Positions 32,301 to 39,981 of a stretch of DNA of 64,000 nucleotides are shown piece after piece (position 1 is the first letter of the stretch; every line of letters begins with the position of its first letter). Source of the stretch: Bacillota bacterium (lineage in GTDB: Bacteria > Bacillota > Negativicutes > Sporomusales > UBA7701); assembly GCA_023415775.1 (NCBI GenBank), contig JAEZJM010000031.1:1-64000 (forward strand), given 5' to 3'. The notes beneath the pieces were generated by a model. It saw only the letters and a program-made list of their open reading frames with translations, was not told the DNA's origin and did not search any database. The position numbers and the translations under genes are program-made.

Positions 32301-32412
32301 TACCGTCCTGACACTGCTTGTCCTGCCGACGATGTACGCGGTCTGGTTCAAGGTGGCGTCACCGGCCCGGGAGGCCCCGGCTTCGGAGGGTGGACACACG
32401 GCCGGGCATTAG
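29326..32412 (+). CDS. RND family efflux pump (AcrB/HAE1-like)
   Basis: The 1028-residue inner-membrane transporter has one N-terminal helix, two large periplasmic loops and two groups of membrane helices. Typical blocks are RQLGRMEDPDFVIRQMVVSA, GALIIALGLLVDDAIIAIEM (TM4, with the paired aspartates of the proton relay) and GFVAELGILALGGMIIRNSVIL. Length is normal. It exports drugs, detergents or other amphiphiles driven by protons. The substrate is not told by sequence. It ends the operon; a terminator follows. Confidence 0.95.
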   Translation: MKNVNLTEWALNHRGLVYYFIILIFIMGIVSYRQLGRMEDPDFVIRQMVVSAVWPGATAREVEEQVTDKIEKKLQDTPGLDYLKSYSRPGQTVIYVTLKESLKEKDVRPTWVEIRNQINDIKGTLPQGVVGPVFNDRFDDVFGCIYALTADGFTYEEMRDRAEKIRRILLGVKNVKKVELIGVQTEKIYIEIENSKLAKLGIDPGAIISTVKAQNAMTASGMIETSSDNVYLRVSGLFDDLESIRNLPIRAGRTFRLGDIARVERSYGEPADPKMYVNGQPAIGLALSMDKGGNILTLGEDLKKALTQIKKDLPLGLEITQVANQPKVVEDSIGEFVKSLEEAIVIVLVVSFLSLGVRSGIVVALCIPLVIAGVFAAMKIAGIDLHKVSLGALIIALGLLVDDAIIAIEMMSVKLEQGWERFEAACYAYKATAFPMLTGTLITCAGFIPIGFAKGDAAEFTSSLFAVIAIALLLSWLVSVTVTPLLGYKLIKPKVAGVGGHDIYDSRFYRLFRQVLTWCLHNRRLVLGITAAAFVGSLFLLKFVKQEFFPPSVRPEIIVELTLPEGSSLRATEAEASRMAELLADDPEIDSYSYYVGQGAPRFVLTTDPVLPSANYAQFVIVAKDLQARANLQGKIDKLLDGSLPNVRGHVKLIQTGPPSPYPVMLRVSGYEHEKVRAIAWQVADKLAGDPNLVDINLDWNEKNKVMRLTVDQDKARLLGVDSQSLASSLQMQLSGATITEFRERDRTIAVVLRLEDQDRKDLSAVKNLPVHIGGGKFVALEQVARISFEAEEGLIWRRDLKPTITVQADVAPGITGNDASQKAFNSLAALREKLPPGYNIEIAGSLQRSKESIRFLLQPVPAMVIVIITLLMLQLQRISLMLLTLLTAPLGIIGVSIAMLLTQRPIGFVAELGILALGGMIIRNSVILIDQIEQHIKDGASPWEAIVDSAVLRFRPIMLTAAAAILGMVPLLPSKFWGPMAVAIAGGLFFATVLTLLVLPTMYAVWFKVASPAREAPASEGGHTAGH

Positions 32413-32442
32413 GGTGGGCGAAGGACGAATAGAAAAACACGT

Positions 32443-32475
32443 GGGGGAGCGCTTAAAGCGCTCCCCCTTCTTTTC
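32443..32475. terminator. Bidirectional terminator after the pump gene
   Basis: GGGGGAGCGCTT and AAGCGCTCCCCC form a perfect 12-bp stem. TTCTTTT follows on the plus strand and a T-rich stretch on the minus strand, where it may end the micro-ORF transcript. Confidence 0.9.
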
Positions 32476-32516
32476 GTACAATTTAAATTGTACCGCTAAC
32501 CGTTTGCCGGCAAACG
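32476..32516. repeat. Two adjacent perfect palindromes
   Basis: GTACAATTTAAATTGTAC (18 bp) and CGTTTGCCGGCAAACG (16 bp) are perfect palindromes with centres 24 bp apart. They could be operators or hairpins in the 3' part of the minus-strand transcript. Confidence 0.7.
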
Positions 32517-32527
32517 CAAACGTGTCG

Positions 32528-32629
32528 TCAGTTTTCGATATTGAATTGCGGGTCCCAGGTCAGATCCATAGATTCGTCATCTGCAGGAAGATCAGGGACT
32601 TGGGTTGGCGTTCCGTCAGGACCATTCAC
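32528..32629 (-). CDS. Acidic 33-residue micro-protein
   Basis: A GTG start with GGGGTG six bases upstream opens a frame reading VNGPDGTPTQVPDLPADDES and ending LTWDPQFNIEN. A second possible start is another GTG three codons earlier. A good minus-strand promoter lies about 60 bases upstream and a terminator beyond the stop, so a dedicated short transcript is likely. The peptide is acidic and proline-rich with no membrane segment. I recognise no family. Confidence 0.5.
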   Translation of the reverse strand: MNGPDGTPTQVPDLPADDESMDLTWDPQFNIEN

Positions 32630-32688
32630 TGGAATCACCCCATTTCCCGGTTGTCAGTTTTGTCTTTTCTGCTCGTCCCTTTGTCTTT

Positions 32689-32717
32689 ATTATAAGACAT
32701 TACTGGCGGTTTTTCAA
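32689..32717 (-). promoter_or_regulatory. Promoter of the micro-ORF transcript
   Basis: On the minus strand TTGAAA and TATAAT are separated by 17 bases. The only reading frame downstream is the 33-residue ORF. Confidence 0.75.
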
Positions 32718-32753
32718 GTGCTCATTGTGTATACATATCAGGACATCCAGCGT

Positions 32754-33560
32754 TTACCAGGTGGCGACGACCGCACCCTGAAAGCGCCGGCCGATGTAGT
32801 CCTTGACGTGGTCGGAATGGTAAGCGTCGATGAGCGTTTTGACCGCAGGGTTATCCTTGTCTTTGGCATGAACGGCGATGATGTGGGGAAAAGGCGAATC
32901 ATTCCCCTCGCTGGCGATGGCGTCGCGGGCCGGGACGAAGCCGCCGGCGACGGCGTAGGCGCTGCCGATGGCCGCGAGGTCGAATTCGGGCAGCCGCCGG
33001 GCGATATCGGCGGCGTCTACCTCGACGATGCTGATCCGGCGGGGATTGGCGACGATGTCGGTTGTGGCCGCCTGCAGACCGGCGCCAGGCCGAAGGGCTA
33101 TAAGGCCGGTTTTCTCCAGCAGCAGTAAGGCCCGTCCGCCGCCGATGGGGTCGTTGGGGATGGCGACCGTCGCCCCGGCAGGCAGGTCGGCGGCATGGGC
33201 GATTTTTTTCGAGTACAGCGCCACAGGGAAGGCGACCGTCTTGGCCACCGCCACCAGCGGCAGCCGGCGGTCGGCGACTACGCTATCGAAGTAGGGCAGC
33301 GACTGGAAGCTGTTGGCGACGACGTCGCCCGCGAGGAGGAGGGCGTTCGGCTTGAGGTTGTCGTCATACTCTAGTATTTCGATCTCCAGGCCGTCCTTGG
33401 CCGCCATCTCGCTGGCCGCGTACAGGATTTCGGCGTGGGGGCCGGAGGTCGTGGCCACTTTGAGTTTGCTGCCGCTCGTTTGGACGGCGGGACCGAAAAC
33501 GCCGGCGAGCAGGGCGGCGATGGCGGCGAAGACGATTATCGGCAGAAGGGATTTTTTCAT
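32754..33560 (-). CDS. NlpA/MetQ-family substrate-binding protein without lipobox
   Basis: The 268-residue protein has the NlpA layout: VATTSGPHAEIL, then LEIEILEYDDNLKPNALLLAGDVVANSFQ, then DPIGGGRALLLLE. Relatives bind methionine or related amino acids for an ABC importer. The leader is MKKSLLPIIVFAAIAALLAGVFGPAV. Where the lipobox cysteine is expected (LLAGC) there is valine, so it may be a released or uncleaved membrane-anchored protein. No metN or metI gene is beside it. GGAGGG lies six bases before the ATG. It is a single-gene unit. Confidence 0.85.
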   Translation of the reverse strand: MKKSLLPIIVFAAIAALLAGVFGPAVQTSGSKLKVATTSGPHAEILYAASEMAAKDGLEIEILEYDDNLKPNALLLAGDVVANSFQSLPYFDSVVADRRLPLVAVAKTVAFPVALYSKKIAHAADLPAGATVAIPNDPIGGGRALLLLEKTGLIALRPGAGLQAATTDIVANPRRISIVEVDAADIARRLPEFDLAAIGSAYAVAGGFVPARDAIASEGNDSPFPHIIAVHAKDKDNPAVKTLIDAYHSDHVKDYIGRRFQGAVVATW

Positions 33561-33609
33561 GGAAACCCTCCATATGCTAAACCGCGGCTGCGGGCGCCGC
33601 TAATGACAG

Positions 33610-33637
33610 TTTATACTGCAGCCGGCTTTTTTTGCAA
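33610..33637 (-). promoter_or_regulatory. Promoter candidate of the NlpA-family gene
   Basis: On the minus strand TTGCAA and TATAAA are separated by 16 bases. The start codon is 50 bases downstream. Confidence 0.45.
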
Positions 33638-33751
33638 GTAGGATGTATAAGCGTTTTCACAAATTAAAGAATAAAAGAAGTGAAGCAGGAACGGGGCTAG
33701 GAAAGGCCGAATAATTAGGAAACGGATGCGGAGGGTAAAGGAGTTGTTTTT

Positions 33752-34057
33752 ATGCCGGTAAATCCGAGGCTGAAAGATCCCCTCAACGATCAGCTTTTCG
33801 CCGGGGTGCTTCTTCTTCAAACAGAGGAGGAGTGCTACCAGTTTTTCGAGGATATCTGCACAATCGGCGAACTGAAGGCGATGGCCCAGCGCCTTGAGGT
33901 GGCCCGGATGCTCAAGCACGGTCGCACCTACGACGATATCGTCGCGAGGACGGGGGCGAGTACGGCCACGATCAGCCGGGTCAAACGCTGCCTTTATTAT
34001 GGCGCGGATGGTTACAAAACGATTATTGCACGCCTGGATGGTGAAGAGACGAAATGA
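33752..34057 (+). CDS. YerC/YecD family TrpR-related protein
   Basis: The 101-residue protein has the TrpR-like helix-turn-helix region: CTIGELKAMAQRLEVARML, GRTYDDIVARTGASTATISR, VKRCL. Family members in Firmicutes often sit before histidine genes and are presumed regulators of them. AAGGAG lies eight bases before the ATG, and it overlaps hisZ by four bases (ATGA). Regulation of his genes is inferred from position and family. Confidence 0.88.
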   Translation: MPVNPRLKDPLNDQLFAGVLLLQTEEECYQFFEDICTIGELKAMAQRLEVARMLKHGRTYDDIVARTGASTATISRVKRCLYYGADGYKTIIARLDGEETK

Positions 34058-35256
34058 GCAAAAGCCCGTTTTTACCCCAGATTCCCTATGGGACCAAAGA
34101 TTTTCTCCCCCGCGACGCAAGGCGCAAGCGGGCGGCCGAGAACGCCCTGGCCGGCCTGTTCGCCCGCTGGGGGTATGACGAGGTCGTGACGCCGACCTTC
34201 GAATACCTGGAGACGCTGACTGTAGGCGTCAGCGGCGATCTTGTCCAAAGCCTGTTCAAGTTCTTCGACAAGAATAACGCCATCCTTGCCCTGCGGCCGG
34301 ATATGACCACGCCGATCGCCAGGGTGGCGGCGACCCGTTTCCGCGAGAGCGTCCCGCCGCTGCGCCTTTTTTACCTGACGAATGTTTTCCGCCAGGAACA
34401 GGCTCAGGCCGGACGGCAATGCGAGTTCTACCAGGCCGGAGTGGAGTTGCTGGGAGCGGGCGGGCCGGCGGCCGACGCCGAGGTGGTGGCCCTGGCGGTC
34501 GCCGCTCTGCTGGAGGCCGGGTTGACGAATTTTCAGGTCGGTCTCGGCCAGGTCCAGTTCATTAACGGCGTGATGGCGGAAAGCGGCCTGACGGCCACCG
34601 AGCAGCAACGGGTCAAGCAATGCATGGTCAGTCGCGATCTTGTCGGCCTGGGGGAGATACTGGCCGGCAGTTCGCTGAGTAACGACGCCCAGCGGCTCAT
34701 CCGCGAGATACCGCTGCTGCACGGCGGCGACAAGGTGGTAAACGAGGCCTACCGGCTGGTGGGCAACGATACCAGCCGGGCCGCGCTCGACAATCTGGCC
34801 GACATCCGCCGCCTTCTTGCCGGCTACGGCGTGGAGCGCTATGTAACGTTCGATCTCGGCCTTATCCGCGATTTCGATTATTATACCGGCATGGTTTTCG
34901 AAGGCTATACGCCGGGCCTGGGCTTCCCGCTGTGCGGCGGCGGGCGCTACGACAATATGGTGGCCGCTTTCGGAGTGGATTGTCCCGCTACCGGTTTCGC
35001 CATGGGGATCGAAAGAATCCTGCTGGCGCTGGAGCGGCAGGGAATCACGCCGCCGGAAGCAGTGCGCGACGCGTACGTGGCCTGGGGGGGAGGGGCGCTG
35101 GCAGCCGCCATCGCCGAAGCCGACCGCCTGCGCCGCGAGGGACGCACGGTGGAGATGGCCCTGGAGGCTTGTTCGCGTTCAGAGGCGGAAGCGGCGCAGG
35201 CGGCCAAGGGCTATGCAAGGCTGATGTACTTCGACGGCAATGTGGCGCCGGGTTAA
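34054..35256 (+). CDS. hisZ: ATP phosphoribosyltransferase regulatory subunit HisZ
   Basis: The 400-residue protein looks like a class II histidyl-tRNA synthetase without the anticodon domain. It has IPYGTKDFLPRDARRKR, ALRPDMTTPIARVAATRF, the YYTGMVFEGYTPGLGFPLC stretch and a CGGGRYDNM motif. HisZ pairs with short-form HisG, which is found downstream in this window. It is not next to hisG: an HD-domain gene and an inverted dehydrogenase gene lie between. Confidence 0.93.
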   Translation: MSKSPFLPQIPYGTKDFLPRDARRKRAAENALAGLFARWGYDEVVTPTFEYLETLTVGVSGDLVQSLFKFFDKNNAILALRPDMTTPIARVAATRFRESVPPLRLFYLTNVFRQEQAQAGRQCEFYQAGVELLGAGGPAADAEVVALAVAALLEAGLTNFQVGLGQVQFINGVMAESGLTATEQQRVKQCMVSRDLVGLGEILAGSSLSNDAQRLIREIPLLHGGDKVVNEAYRLVGNDTSRAALDNLADIRRLLAGYGVERYVTFDLGLIRDFDYYTGMVFEGYTPGLGFPLCGGGRYDNMVAAFGVDCPATGFAMGIERILLALERQGITPPEAVRDAYVAWGGGALAAAIAEADRLRREGRTVEMALEACSRSEAEAAQAAKGYARLMYFDGNVAPG

Positions 35257-35767
35257 ACAGGTTTTCGCCGCGCTGACCGCCAAAGTGACGGCGGCTGACC
35301 GTGAGTTTGTCGCCTCGTGGCTCACGCCCGTCGAACGGGCGCTGTTCTTCGCGATGAACCTGCCAGATCAGTGCCACGCCATCCGGGTCGCGCATACCGC
35401 TCGCTGCCTCGCCGCCGGGCGGAACGACGTCGATGCCGGTCTGCTGACGCGGTGCGCCCTCCTTCATGACGTCGGCAAGGTCAAGGGAGATGTAAGCACG
35501 TTCGATAAGACATTCGCCGTCCTTGCGCACCGGTTTGTTCCCGGAAGGGCCGAAGGCTGGGGGCGGCCGGGCCGTGGCGGCAGGGTCGCAAACCTTCGCC
35601 ACGCCCTCCATGTATATTTCCGCCACCCGGAGCGGAGCGCGGCCCTGCTGGCGGACATTGGCACCGACGAGCGGCTGATCGCGATAATTCGCCGTCATCA
35701 TTGGCCACGGTCGTCCGGCGAGCCGCCGGAACTGACGATATTGCGCGAAGCGGACGATTTGCATTGA
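35240..35767 (+). CDS. HD-domain protein
   Basis: The 175-residue protein has a metal-dependent HD phosphohydrolase core: HAIRVAHTARCLA, LLTRCALLHDVGKVKGD (the HD pair) and IIRRHHWP. Such proteins hydrolyse nucleotides or phosphate esters; the substrate is unknown. Its ATG overlaps the end of hisZ by 17 bases and its beginning is basic. Similar HD proteins stand in many clostridial genomes. It is tempting to see it as the missing histidinol phosphatase, but nothing in the sequence shows that. Confidence 0.8.
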   Translation: MWRRVKQVFAALTAKVTAADREFVASWLTPVERALFFAMNLPDQCHAIRVAHTARCLAAGRNDVDAGLLTRCALLHDVGKVKGDVSTFDKTFAVLAHRFVPGRAEGWGRPGRGGRVANLRHALHVYFRHPERSAALLADIGTDERLIAIIRRHHWPRSSGEPPELTILREADDLH

Positions 35768-35801
35768 AAAGGGCCAAAAGGAATAATCCTTTTGGCCCTT
35801 G
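35768..35801. terminator. Bidirectional terminator between convergent genes
   Basis: AAGGGCCAAAAGGA and TCCTTTTGGCCCTT form a perfect 14-bp stem with an ATAA loop, serving the HD gene on one side and the dehydrogenase on the other. Confidence 0.9.
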
Positions 35802-35816
35802 AAACATTATAGTTAA

Positions 35817-36767
35817 TCAGTAGCCTTTCGTCTTGTCGATGATATTGAACATCTCTCTGTTCTGGGTGTAGCGAACGAGGTTGTCAGCGAACAGCTTGAC
35901 GGCCCGATCGAGGTAGTAGGGCGATATGGCCGCGAGGTGCGGGGTGACGATGACGTTGTCCATCGCCCACAGCGGGCTGTCGGCCGGCAGCGGTTCGTTC
36001 TCGAACACGTCTAGGCCGGCGCCTTTTATTACGCCGAGCTGCAGGGCGATCGCCAGATCGGCCTCGCGGACGACGGCGCCGCGGGCGATGTTGAAGAAAT
36101 AGGCGGTGGGTTTCATGGCCCGGAATTCTTCGAGGGTGAACAGGCCGGCCGTCTTGTCTGTCAAGGGTACTGCTGAGACTACGAAGTCGGAGACGCCAAG
36201 CATCTCATGGAGCTGTTCGGGCTTATAGAGTTTGTCGACGAAGATCTCGGTCGTCATCTCCTGCTTGGTGGCGACGACTTCCATGCCCAGTCCTTTTGCT
36301 TTTTTGGCGATTTCGCGGCCGATACTGCCGAGGCCGACGATGCCGATGGTCTTTTCGTGGATTTCTTCCGTGGGCACTCTGTCCCATTTGACGGCCTGCT
36401 GCTGGCGGATGAGCAGGTTGAGGCCGCGGGTAAAGGCCAGCATCATCGCGAAGACGTGTTCGGACACCGGGATGCCGTGAATGCCTTTGGAGTTGGTGAG
36501 GATGGTGTCGCTGGTCTGGATCTCCGGAAAGGTCAGGTTTTCCACCCCGGCGCTGAGGGCGTGGACCCATTTCAGGCGGGGCGCGGCCAGGTAAAGGGGA
36601 CGGATGTCCGTCCAGCCCCAGGCGACCAGGATATCGGTAGCGGCAATGTGTTCACCGGCATGCTCAAGGTCGGTTACGGTCACGGTGATGCCTGGCATCA
36701 CGGCGGTGATGGCGTCCTTGTGGCGGTCGGCCAGGTTGTTGAGGACGAGAATGTTGAGCGCGCTCAT
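35817..36767 (-). CDS. D-2-hydroxyacid dehydrogenase (NAD)
   Basis: The 316-residue enzyme has an N-terminal substrate domain and a Rossmann domain with GIVGLGSIGREIAKKAKGLG (about 139-158). Further motifs are FFNIARGAVVREADL and VTPHLAAISPYY, with the catalytic arginine, glutamate and histidine in the expected places. It reduces 2-oxo acids to D-2-hydroxy acids or the reverse. The substrate is not clear; relatives are annotated as phosphoglycerate or hydroxypyruvate reductases. GGGGGC precedes the ATG. It is inserted, in opposite orientation, between two histidine gene blocks, with no clear link to histidine. Confidence 0.88.
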   Translation of the reverse strand: MSALNILVLNNLADRHKDAITAVMPGITVTVTDLEHAGEHIAATDILVAWGWTDIRPLYLAAPRLKWVHALSAGVENLTFPEIQTSDTILTNSKGIHGIPVSEHVFAMMLAFTRGLNLLIRQQQAVKWDRVPTEEIHEKTIGIVGLGSIGREIAKKAKGLGMEVVATKQEMTTEIFVDKLYKPEQLHEMLGVSDFVVSAVPLTDKTAGLFTLEEFRAMKPTAYFFNIARGAVVREADLAIALQLGVIKGAGLDVFENEPLPADSPLWAMDNVIVTPHLAAISPYYLDRAVKLFADNLVRYTQNREMFNIIDKTKGY

Positions 36768-36839
36768 GCTGAGCCCCCTTACGAGGATTATTATCTGTCA
36801 AATACTTCTACACATACGTAAAAATTCCTACATGAGGGG

Positions 36840-36869
36840 TTGACGCATTAATCGCCCTAATGATATCAT
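36840..36869 (+). promoter_or_regulatory. Promoter of the hisG-hisIE operon
   Basis: TTGACG and TATCAT are separated by 18 bases in an AT-rich spacer. No T-box or attenuator was seen between it and hisG. Confidence 0.6.
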
Positions 36870-36913
36870 ATTACCATATTAATGCTTTAAATAATTAAAG
36901 TGGGGGTGCGCTG

Positions 36914-37576
36914 ATGACTTCCAGTGATATGGATTACCTGACGATCGCCCTGCCGAAGGGGAAACTGTTTGCGCCGGCCGCCAGGATGCTGGCCGCCGCC
37001 GGCTACACCGCCGACGGGCTGAGCGAGGATTCCCGGCGGCTGGTTATCGCCAACGAGGCGCAAAAGATCAGGTTCGTCATCACAAAGACGGCTGACCTTC
37101 CCACGTACGTGGAGTATGGCGCCGCCGACGTCGGCATAATCGGCAAGGACGTGCTCGCGGAAGAGAACAAGAATGTTTACGAGCTCCTCGACCTCAAGTT
37201 CGGGCTTTGCCGCATGGTGGTGGCCGTGCCCGAGGCGCTGCGCCAGGAGAAGTTGACCGACTATGCCCATATGCGGGTCGCGACCAAATACCCCAACACG
37301 GCCGAACGGTTTTTCCGCGACGCTGGCATCCAGATGGAGATAATTAAGCTCGGCGGCTCGATCGAGCTTGCCCCGATCGTCGGGCTGGCGGAGATGATCG
37401 TCGACCTGGTGGAAACCGGTCGCACCCTCAAGGAGAACAAGCTCGCCGAGGTTGCGCAGATTAATCAGGCGACCGCCAGGTTCATCGCCAACCGGGTGAG
37501 TTTCAAGATGAAATTCGACCGCATTAACCGGTTGACCGAGGATCTCAGGCGGCTGGCCGAAAGCGAGAACAGATGA
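36914..37576 (+). CDS. hisG: ATP phosphoribosyltransferase, short form
   Basis: The 220-residue catalytic subunit has YLTIALPKGKLFAPA near the start, GAADVGIIGKDVLAEE and the PRPP-binding EMIVDLVETGRTLKEN. It joins PRPP and ATP in the first step of histidine synthesis. Its length marks the short form, which lacks the regulatory domain and needs HisZ. GGGGGTG lies six bases before the ATG. It leads an eight-gene overlapping operon. Confidence 0.96.
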   Translation: MTSSDMDYLTIALPKGKLFAPAARMLAAAGYTADGLSEDSRRLVIANEAQKIRFVITKTADLPTYVEYGAADVGIIGKDVLAEENKNVYELLDLKFGLCRMVVAVPEALRQEKLTDYAHMRVATKYPNTAERFFRDAGIQMEIIKLGGSIELAPIVGLAEMIVDLVETGRTLKENKLAEVAQINQATARFIANRVSFKMKFDRINRLTEDLRRLAESENR

Positions 37577-38943
37577 TGAAAATAATCGACGCCCGCAATA
37601 AGTCTTTGGAAGAGATAAGGCCGTTGCTTGTGAAGCGGCCTTTTGACGCCGTGGAACTAGGCGAGGGCGCGCGCGCCCGGGTGAGGGCGATGTTCGGCCG
37701 CGAACTGACGGCGGCTGAGGTGGTGGCGAGGATAATCGCCGATGTCCGCGATGAAGGCGACGCTGCTTTGCTGCGTTATACCGAGCTGACTGACGGCCCG
37801 CGGCTGACGCCCGCCACGATGGTCGTGAGCGCGGCTGAATTTGCCGCCGCCAGAGAGGCGGTGGAACCGGCGGTGATGGCGTCGCTTATGAAGGCGATCG
37901 CCAATGTCCGCAGATACCATGCCGAAAGGGTGCCGAAGTCTTGGCTGACCGAGCGGGAGCATGGGGCGAAGCTAGGGCAGAGGTGCCTGCCGCTCGAACG
38001 GGTGGGTGTGTATGTTCCCGGCGGGACGGCTGCTTATCCTTCGTCGGTGATTATGAATATCGTGCCGGCGGTTGTGGCCGGGGTTGATGAGATTATCATG
38101 GCCGTTCCGCCGGCGCGGGACGGCAGCGTTAATCCGTATGTGCTGGCCGCCGCCGAGGCGGCCGGGGTGACGACGGTAATCAAGGCGGGCGGCGCCCAGG
38201 CGATTGCCGCCCTGGCGTTCGGCACCGCCACCGTGCCCAAGGTGGACAAGATTACCGGACCGGGCAACATTTTCGTCACCTTGGCGAAAAAGGCGGTGTA
38301 TGGTTACTGCGACATTGATATGCTTGCCGGCCCCAGCGAAATCCTCATCGTCGCCGACGGCGGCGCCGATCCGGACTATGTAGCCGCCGATTTGCTCAGT
38401 CAGGCCGAGCACGATGTGCTCGCGGCGAGCATATTGATCACCGACAGTCCCGCTCTGGCGGCGGCGGTCGAGCAGGAGACGGCCCGCCAGCTCGCCGCCC
38501 TGCCGCGGTCGGGCATCGCTGGCGAGGCGCTGGCGCGCAACGGGCTGATTATCATCACCGGCGATATCGACGCCGCGATGGAGCTTGCCAACATCGCCGC
38601 CCCCGAGCACCTGGAGATTCTGACCGCCGATCCGTTCGCCCTGCTGCCGGCGGTAAGGCACGCCGGCGCCGTGTTCCTCGGGCCGTATTCGCCCGAGCCG
38701 CTGGGCGATTATCTGGCCGGCCCCAATCATGTGCTGCCGACCGGCGGCACGGCCAGATTCTACTCGGTGTTGTCGGTCGAGACGTTTATGAAAAGAACGA
38801 GCGTTATCGCTTACACCGAGGCGGCCCTGAGCGCGGCGGGCGAGGACGTCATCCGCCTGGCGACCGCCGAAGGGCTGGAGGCGCACGCCAACGCGGTACG
38901 GATAAGGAGGCGTAAAGATGTGGCAGATTCGTCCCGGACTTGA
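37573..38943 (+). CDS. hisD: Histidinol dehydrogenase
   Basis: The 456-residue enzyme oxidises histidinol to histidine in two NAD-dependent steps. Visible signatures are VGVYVPGGTAAYPSSVIMN, KAGGAQAIAALAFGT, DKITGPGNIFV and APEHLEI with PLGDYLAGPNHVLPTGG. The start overlaps hisG by four bases; the next codon is also ATG. At the end it overlaps hisC by 26 bases, leaving a slightly extended basic tail (RIRRRKDVADSSRT). Confidence 0.96.
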   Translation: MMKIIDARNKSLEEIRPLLVKRPFDAVELGEGARARVRAMFGRELTAAEVVARIIADVRDEGDAALLRYTELTDGPRLTPATMVVSAAEFAAAREAVEPAVMASLMKAIANVRRYHAERVPKSWLTEREHGAKLGQRCLPLERVGVYVPGGTAAYPSSVIMNIVPAVVAGVDEIIMAVPPARDGSVNPYVLAAAEAAGVTTVIKAGGAQAIAALAFGTATVPKVDKITGPGNIFVTLAKKAVYGYCDIDMLAGPSEILIVADGGADPDYVAADLLSQAEHDVLAASILITDSPALAAAVEQETARQLAALPRSGIAGEALARNGLIIITGDIDAAMELANIAAPEHLEILTADPFALLPAVRHAGAVFLGPYSPEPLGDYLAGPNHVLPTGGTARFYSVLSVETFMKRTSVIAYTEAALSAAGEDVIRLATAEGLEAHANAVRIRRRKDVADSSRT

Positions 38944-39979
38944 CAGCATTAAATCGTACTATGTTCCCGATATCGCCTGGCCGGTCAAGCTGGACGCCAA
39001 CGAACGGGCCGAGGCGCTGCCGCCGGCGGTGCAGGCCGGGATAGCCGAACGTCTTGTGGCAATTGCGGGCAACCGTTACCCCGAAATCGGCCAGCACAGC
39101 CTCAAAAAGGCGCTGGCAGTCGGGCTGGGGCTCGACCCGGAAAACATAGCCCTCGGCAACGGCTCCAGCGAGGTGCTGGCGGCCATCTGCCGGGTTTTTG
39201 GCGGCGTGGGGCGGAAAATCGTTTATCCTCACCCGTCGTTCTCGATGTACAAGATATATTGCCGGTTGGCCGACAGTGAACCGTTGACGGTAGAGCTCGA
39301 CGCCGGGTTCGCGCTCGCGCCTGAGAAGGTTTTCACCACCGCCCTGCAGGAGCAGGCGGGCCTGATCATCCTCTGCAATCCCAACAATCCCACCGGCGGC
39401 GAGATGTCCCCGGAGGCGGTGGAGTACATCGTGGCCGGCGCCCGCTGCCCGGTGGTGGTGGATGAGGCTTACGGCGAATTCGCCAGGCAGTCGGCCTTGC
39501 CGCTCCTCGGCAAGTATCCCAACCTGATCGTCGCCCGCACTTTTTCGAAAGCTTACGGTCTGGCCGCCGCACGAGTTGGCTACGCCGCGGCGAGCAAGGA
39601 GATAATCGCCGCCATCGGCAAGGTGCTGCTGCCTTATCACATAAACGCATTTTCTCTGGCAGCCGCCGAGACCGCCTGGGAGATGAGGGACGAGTTCGCG
39701 CCCGGCATCGCCCGGACAGTGGCCGAACGGGAGCGGGTGGCAGCGAAGCTCCGTGAAATGTCCGCCGTCGAGGTATTCCCGTCGGCGACCAACTTCCTGC
39801 TCTTTAGGAGCAGCCGTGCCAAGGAACTGGCCGAATACCTCACCACTCAGGGTATAGGAGTGCGGGATTTTAGCGCGGCGCCTGCTCTGGTCGGCTGCCT
39901 AAGGGTCACGGTCGGGACCGCGGCCGAGAACGACGCTTTTTTGGCAGCTACCGGAAAATTCATCCGAGGCGAGGTGTAG
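38918..39979 (+). CDS. hisC: Histidinol-phosphate aminotransferase
   Basis: The 353-residue PLP enzyme has VKLDANERAEALP (substrate region), NGSSEVLAAICRVF, CNPNNPTGGE and the lysine site RTFSKAYGLAAARVGY. It converts imidazole acetol phosphate to histidinol phosphate. GGAGGCG precedes the ATG inside the end of hisD. Confidence 0.95.
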   Translation: MWQIRPGLDSIKSYYVPDIAWPVKLDANERAEALPPAVQAGIAERLVAIAGNRYPEIGQHSLKKALAVGLGLDPENIALGNGSSEVLAAICRVFGGVGRKIVYPHPSFSMYKIYCRLADSEPLTVELDAGFALAPEKVFTTALQEQAGLIILCNPNNPTGGEMSPEAVEYIVAGARCPVVVDEAYGEFARQSALPLLGKYPNLIVARTFSKAYGLAAARVGYAAASKEIIAAIGKVLLPYHINAFSLAAAETAWEMRDEFAPGIARTVAERERVAAKLREMSAVEVFPSATNFLLFRSSRAKELAEYLTTQGIGVRDFSAAPALVGCLRVTVGTAAENDAFLAATGKFIRGEV

Positions 39980-39981
39980 AT

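Noticed and set aside
35240..35767. HD-domain protein as histidinol phosphatase
   Set aside because: Known histidinol phosphatases are PHP, HAD or inositol-monophosphatase-like. Position beside hisZ is not enough for the assignment.
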